Assembly: GCA_963989385.1 (NCBI GenBank)
Contig: OZ022509.1
Span: 53,584,271-53,648,270, forward strand
DNA from: Ctena decussata
Lineage: Eukaryota > Mollusca > Bivalvia > Lucinida > Lucinidae
Length of the DNA: 64,000 bases
Reading direction: 5' to 3'
Positions 58,757 to 64,000 of the stretch are shown here, in pieces. Positions within the stretch are counted from its first letter, which is position 1, and each line of letters opens with the position of its first letter. The notes beneath the pieces were generated by a model that did not search any database, was not told the origin of the DNA, and was given only the letters and a program-made list of their open reading frames with translations. Made by a program: the position numbers and the translations under genes.

Positions 58757-58822
58757 CTGGGTTTGCTTCGCCAATGTAATTTTCTCCTGAGGCAACAGTG
58801 TCTTCAGATTGGTCTTGACTTT
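58757..58822 (-). CDS. 22-residue repeat exon
   Basis: Acceptor TTTCTTCCATAG, donor GTAAAG, 66 nt, phase 1 on both sides. It encodes (E)SQDQSEDTVASGENYIG and EANP. Confidence 0.75.
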
Positions 58823-59794
58823 CTATGGAAGAAACAGTATGATAAATAAATTGTACTGTACATTGAAACAGCACATACATCTCTTATATTTGTTTATATG
58901 GTCGTTATCTAACCAATAATTTTGTACCCAACAAAACAGTTCACTATAAAGTTTACAAGAACTTAATAACTCCAATACTGCTCTAAAATTAATGTTTATG
59001 AATGTTTTCACCTGAAAACAATTCGGTGCTGGTATTTATGTCTCTAAAATGAAGTTAACAAATTGTTTATCGCGTTACTACCATAATTCAAATGTACATG
59101 AATGTTTTCCATGAAAACTTCAGTGCAGGTGTATATGCCGCTCAAAGGTCTTTTACTTTTATAAACAGATATGTCTCTGAAAGGTCGACTGCTAAGCAGT
59201 CAGAAGAAAGCTATAGGTAATTAAGACCATTTTGATTTCTAGCATCTTTACGTTTTCTGGCTGTGAAAAGCATAAAGAATTTAAATAAGTGGAAGTGACA
59301 AAGGTGTTATCACACAAAATTGGATTCCATGGTCTATCTAAATGAATCGAACGTTCGTTATTTCATAGTGAAAGCTTAGTTTTTCAATTTGTTTGTTTCG
59401 TGTGTTTTTTGTATAATATTCAGCGGGAATTATATGATAAATGAAATACTGAAGATTGAGGATACCCATATCAAACTGCAATTTAACTTGAAATCTTTAT
59501 TCCGTGTTAATAAGTTTTTATAAATATCGCTGAAAGGTATTCCATATATGCAGATATATGTCGCTGGAAAGTCGGCAACTTCTTTTAGCCAAAACAAATA
59601 TAGAAAATTTATATTGATTTTCCCTACGTTAATTGTCCAACAGAGCAATCGCAAAATCTTTACATTTACAATTATAACAAAGGTGTAATTGTCCGAAGGA
59701 TTAATGTTCTTCTTGTCTTCGTAATTTATATATTGATTCACTATTATTAATCGAATAACTTCTTTAAACTATGTAATTAAAAATAATGGTTTAC

Positions 59795-59860
59795 CTGGGT
59801 TTGCTTCGCCGTCGTAATTTACTCCTGGGACAACAGTGTCTTCTGGTTGGTCTTGACTTT
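59795..59860 (-). CDS. 22-residue repeat exon, EANP type
   Basis: Acceptor TTGCTTCCATAG, donor GTAAAC, 66 nt, phase 1 on both sides. It encodes (E)SQDQPEDTVVPGVNYDG and EANP. Near-identical to the 61869 and 63933 copies. Confidence 0.78.
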
Positions 59861-60831
59861 CTATGGAAGCAACAATATGATAAATAAATTGTATCGTACT
59901 TCGAAACAATCCATACGTCTCCTGCATTTGTTTATATGGTCATTATCTAACCAATGATTTTGCATCTAACAATACATTTTACTAAGGAGTTTGCAAGAAC
60001 TTACTAACAGCAATCCCTTCTCTAATATTTATGTTTATGCATGTTTTACCTGAAAGCAATTTAGTGCTGGTACTTATGTTGCTAAAATGAAGTAAAAAGA
60101 AGATGTTGATGGCGTAACTACCATAATTTTAATGTATATTAATGTTTTCCATAAAGAAAACTCATAGCTTGTGCATATGTCACTCAAAGGTCTTTTCTTA
60201 TTATAAACGCATATGTCGCTGATAGGTCGATTGCTAAGCAGTCAGAAGAAAGTACAGGTATTTAATCCATTTTGATTTCTAGCATCTTTAAGTTTTCTGG
60301 ATGTGCAAAGCATGAAGAATTTAAATCAAAGGGAAATGAAAAAGAGGTTATCACACAACATATAATTCCATGTTATATCTAAATGAATCGAACTCTTGTT
60401 TTTTTATACTGGAAGCTAAGTTTATCAAATTTCCCAGGTTTGTCTTTGCTGTATTACGTTCAACGGCAATAGTATGATAAATGAAATACTGAAGATTTAG
60501 TTTACCCATATAAAACTGCAATTTAATTCGAAACATTTCTTCCGTGTTAATACACTTTGTATATATGTCGCTCGAAGGTATTCCATATACAGATATATGT
60601 CGCTGAAAAGTTTGCGCTTGTTTGGGCAGAAAAAGAATGTAGAAAATATATGTTTTTTCCTAAGGTAGTTTGCCATCGCAACCAGCGCAAAATCTTTACT
60701 GTAACAATAATAACAAACATGCTATTGTACGAAGGATTAATGTTCTTCTTGTTTTTAGTAATTTATTTATTGATTAATTATTTTTAAACGAATAACTTCT
60801 TTAAACTATGTAATTAAAAATAATGCTTTAC

Positions 60832-60897
60832 CAGGATATCCTTCGCCGTCGTAATTTTCTCCTGGGACAACAGTGTCTTCAAGTTCGTCTTGACTTT
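60832..60897 (-). CDS. 22-residue repeat exon, EGYP type
   Basis: Acceptor TTGCTTCCACAG, donor CCTG|GTAAAG, 66 nt, phase 1 on both sides. It encodes (E)SQDELEDTVVPGENYDG and EGYP. Partner type of the 62909 copy. Confidence 0.78.
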
Positions 60898-61868
60898 CTG
60901 TGGAAGCAATATGATAAATAAATTGTACCGTACTTTGAAACAGCCCATACCTCTCTTGTATTTGTTTGTGTGGTCATTATCTAACCAATAATTTTGTTTC
61001 TAACAAAATAGTGTACTGTGGAGTTTAAAAGAACTAAATTACTCCAATACTACTCTAAAATTAATGTTTGTGAATGTTTCACCTGAAAGCAATTTGATGC
61101 TCGTATTTATGTCACTAAATGAAGTTAAAAGAAATCGTTTGTGGCGTAACTACCATAATTCTGAGTACATGAATGTTTTCCATGAAGTAAATCCAGAGCT
61201 GGTGTATATGTGGCTCAAATGTCTTTTATTTTTAAAAACGCATATGTCTCTGATATGTCGATTGCTAAGCAGACAGAAGAAAGCTACAGGTACTTAAAAC
61301 CGTTTTGTTTTCTAGCATCTTTACGTTTTCTGGCTGTGCAAAGCATAAAGAATTTACATAAGTGGAAATGACAAAGGTGTTATCACACCTAATAGGATTC
61401 CACGTTGTATTTAAATGAATCGGATTTCGTTGTTTCATACTGGAAGCCAAGTTTATCAAGTTTTGTCGGTTCGTTTTTTTTTTGTATTATGTTCAGCGGC
61501 AATAGTATGATATATTAAACTCTGAAAACTCAAGATACCCATATGAAACTGCAATTTAACTCAAAATCTGTCATTGGTATTAATACATTTTTTGTATATG
61601 TCGCTCAAAGATATTCCATATATACAGATATATGTCGCTGGAAAGTCGACGGCTCTTTTAAGCCAAAATGAATATAGAAAATACGTATTTACTTTTCCTA
61701 CGTTAATTGTCAAACAGAGCAAGCGAAAAATCTTTACAGTTACAATTATAACAAAGGTGTTATTGTACAAAGGATTAATGTTCTTCTTGTCTCCGTAATT
61801 TATTTGTTGATTCACTATTATTAATCGAATAACTTCTTTAAACTATGTGATTAAAAATAATGTTTTAC

Positions 61869-61934
61869 CTGGGTTTGCTTCGCCGTCGTAATTTACTCCT
61901 GGGACAACAGTGTCTTTAGGCTGGTCTTGACTTT
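61869..61934 (-). CDS. 22-residue repeat exon, EANP type
   Basis: Acceptor TTGCTTCCATAG, donor GTAAAA, 66 nt, phase 1 on both sides. It encodes (E)SQDQPKDTVVPGVNYDG and EANP. It differs from the 59795 copy by one residue (E to K). Confidence 0.78.
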
Positions 61935-62908
61935 CTATGGAAGCAACAATATGATAAATAAATTGTACCGTACTTCGAAACAGCGCATACGTCGCCTGCA
62001 TTTGTTTATATGGTCTTATCTAACCAATGATTTTTGCATCTAACAATACATGTTACTAAGGAGCTTACAAGAACTTATTAACACCAATCCCTTCTCTAAT
62101 ATTTATGTTTATGCATGTTTTACCTGAAAGTCATTTAGTGCTGGTACTTATGTTGCTAAAATGATGTAAAAAGAAGATGTTGATGGCGTAACTACCATAA
62201 TTTTAATGTATATGAATGTTTTCCATGAAGAAAATTCATAGCTTGTGCATATGTCACTCAAAGGTCTTTTCTTATTTTAAACGCATATGTCGCTGATAGG
62301 TCGATTGCTAAGCAGTCAGAAGAAAGCTACAGGTATTTAATCCATTTTGATTTCTAGCATCTTTAAGTTTTCTGAATGTGCAAAGCATGAATAATTTAAA
62401 TCAAAGGGAAATGAAAAAGAGGTTATCACACAACATATAATTCCATGTTATATCTAAATGAATCGAACTCTTGTTTTTTGATACTGGAAGCTAAGTTTAT
62501 CAAATTTCTCAGGTTTGTCTTTGCTGTATTACGTTCAACGGCAATAGTATGATAAATGAAATACTGAAGATTTAGTTTACCCATATAAAACTGCAATTTA
62601 ATTCGAAACATTTCTTCCGTGTTAATACACTTTGTATATATGTCGCTCGAAGGTATTCCATATACAGATATATGTCACTGAAAAGTTTGCAGCTTTTTTG
62701 GGCAGAAAAAGAATATAGCAAATATATGTTTTTTTCCTAAGGTAGTTTGCCATCGCAACAAGCGCAAAATCTTTACTGTAACAATAATAACAAACATGCT
62801 ATTGTACGAAGGATTAATGTTCTTCTTGTTTTTAGTAATTTATTTATTGATTAATTATTTTTAAACGAATAACTTCTTTAAACTATGCAATTAAAAATAA
62901 TGCTTTAC

Positions 62909-62974
62909 CTGGATATCCTTCGCCGTTGTAATTTTCTCCTGGGACAACAGTGTCTTCAAGTTGGTCTTGACTCT
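62909..62974 (-). CDS. 22-residue repeat exon, EGYP type
   Basis: Acceptor TTGCTTCCACAG, donor GTAAAG, 66 nt, phase 1 on both sides. It encodes (E)SQDQLEDTVVPGENYNG and EGYP. Confidence 0.78.
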
Positions 62975-63932
62975 CTGTGGAAGCAACAATATAATAAACA
63001 AATTGGACCGTACTTTGAAACAGCCCATGCGTCTGTTGTATTAGTTTATATGGTCATTATCTAACCAATATTTTGTATCTAACAAACAAGTGCTCTGTGG
63101 AGTTTACAAAAACTTAATTACTCCAATACTACTCTAAAATCAATGTTTGTGAATGTTTCACCTGAAAGCAATTCGATGCTCGTATTTATGTCACTAAAAT
63201 GAAGTTAAAAGAAATCGTTTGTGGCGTAACTACCATAATTCTAACGTACATGAATGTTTTCCATGAAGTAATTCAGAGCTGGTGTATATGTCGCTCAAAT
63301 GTATTTTATTTTAATAAACGCATATGTATCTGATAGGTCGATTGCTAAGCAGACAGAAGAAAGCTACAGGTACTTGAAACCATTTTGATTTCTAGCATCT
63401 TTACGTTTTCTGGCTGTGCAAAGCAAAAAGAATTTACATAAGTGGAAATGACAAAGGTGTTATCACACATAGTAGGACTCCACGTTGTATTTAAATGAAT
63501 CGGACTTTCTTTATTTCATACTGAAAGCTAAGTTTATCAAGTTTTGTCGGTTCGTTTTTGTGTATTTAGCAGATGTATTAAATTCTGCAAAACTCAGGAT
63601 ACCCATATGAAACTGCAATTTAACTCAAAATCTGCCATTGGTATTAATACATTTTTTATATATGTCGCTCAAAGATATTCCATATATACAGATATATGTC
63701 GCTGGAAAGTCGGCAGCTCTTTTCATCCAAAATGGGTATAGAAAATACATATTTATTTTCCCTACGTTAATTGTCTAACAGAGCAAGCGAGAAATCTTCA
63801 CAGTTACAATTATAACAAAGGTGTTACTGTACAAAGGATTAATGTTCTTCTTGTTTTCGTAATTTATTTATTGATTCTCTATTATTGATCGAATAACTTC
63901 TTTAAACTATGTAATTAAAAATACTGCTTAAC

Positions 63933-63998
63933 CTGGGTTTGCTTCGCCGTCGTAATTTACTCCTGGGAACACAGTGTCTTCAGGTTGGTCTTGACTGT
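63933..63998 (-). CDS. 22-residue repeat exon at the window edge, EANP type
   Basis: Donor GTTAAG. The acceptor AG falls on the last two bases of the window. 66 nt, phase 1. It encodes (D)SQDQPEDTVFPGVNYDG and EANP. It shows that the array and the gene continue beyond 64000. Confidence 0.72.
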
Positions 63999-64000
63999 CT

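Larger units (their letters stand above)
54480..64000 (-). repeat. Tandem exon-bearing array, unit about 1.04 kb, with 2.07-kb dimers
   Basis: At least eight units each carry one 66-nt exon plus flanking intron. Exon starts from 58.8 kb rightwards are 1024 to 1040 bp apart. Alternate units match best: exons ending EANP (59795, 61869, 63933) versus EGYP (60832, 62909). Intronic stretches at 60351-60536 and 62426-62611 are nearly identical, so the latest duplications copied two units at a time. Two further units, near 55700 and 57900, have lost the exon. The array continues past the right edge of the window. Confidence 0.9.

Noticed and set aside
58287..61815. Repeated 60-138 codon frames in the array introns (both strands)
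   Set aside because: They recur once per unit because the introns are duplicated. They lack splice support and contain the ATATGTCGCT motif region.

Overview
This window looks like nuclear DNA of a marine invertebrate, most probably a bivalve mollusc. It is AT-rich and gene-poor. Its genes are split by GT-AG introns, and it is packed with short fold-back elements, tRNA-derived SINEs, tandem-cored elements that end in a hairpin, and Penelope-type retroelement pieces. The bivalve call rests on remembered repeat families and was not searched. Most long open frames are intronic or repeat-derived. The real coding sequence is mostly in short exons, placed here by splice sites and phase.

Layout. 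1-14.5 kb is repeat-rich intergenic DNA: MITE-like fold-backs, a 145-bp tandem array at 4.9-5.7 kb, and SINE copies at 0.87, 10.15 and 12.1 kb. 14.5-18.6 kb on the + strand is a four-exon calmodulin-like gene with four canonical EF-hand loops. Its introns hold a tandem repeat, several fold-backs and a SINE. 18.7-31 kb is intergenic, with a tandem-cored element (24.9-25.9 kb) and a 5'-truncated non-LTR reverse transcriptase (27.3-28.55 kb, - strand). 31.3 and 36.1-36.4 kb (- strand) carry two C2H2 zinc-finger terminal exons with the same entry phase. Between and around them lie a 2-kb hairpin-ended element (33.7-35.8 kb) and another tandem-cored repeat (36.5-37.3 kb). 41.8-44.0 kb is a cluster of Penelope-like remnants next to (TA)n tracts. 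One encodes a GIY-YIG domain between inverted repeats, and five loci carry hammerhead-ribozyme-like motifs.

46.9-64.0 kb (- strand, 5' end outside the window) reads as one gene. Eight near-identical 66-nt exons are followed by a zinc-finger exon and a 1605-nt exon with two more Cys/His fingers and a tyrosine-recombinase-like core. Three short linker exons and two exons for a Myb/SANT-like C-terminus follow. Every splice junction is phase 1 and the joined frame stays open for about 900 residues. The 66-nt exons sit in a tandem array with a 1.04-kb unit, itself organised into 2.07-kb dimers. This exon array feeding a recombinase-like protein is the most unusual thing in the window. Any cassette can be skipped or added without breaking the frame.
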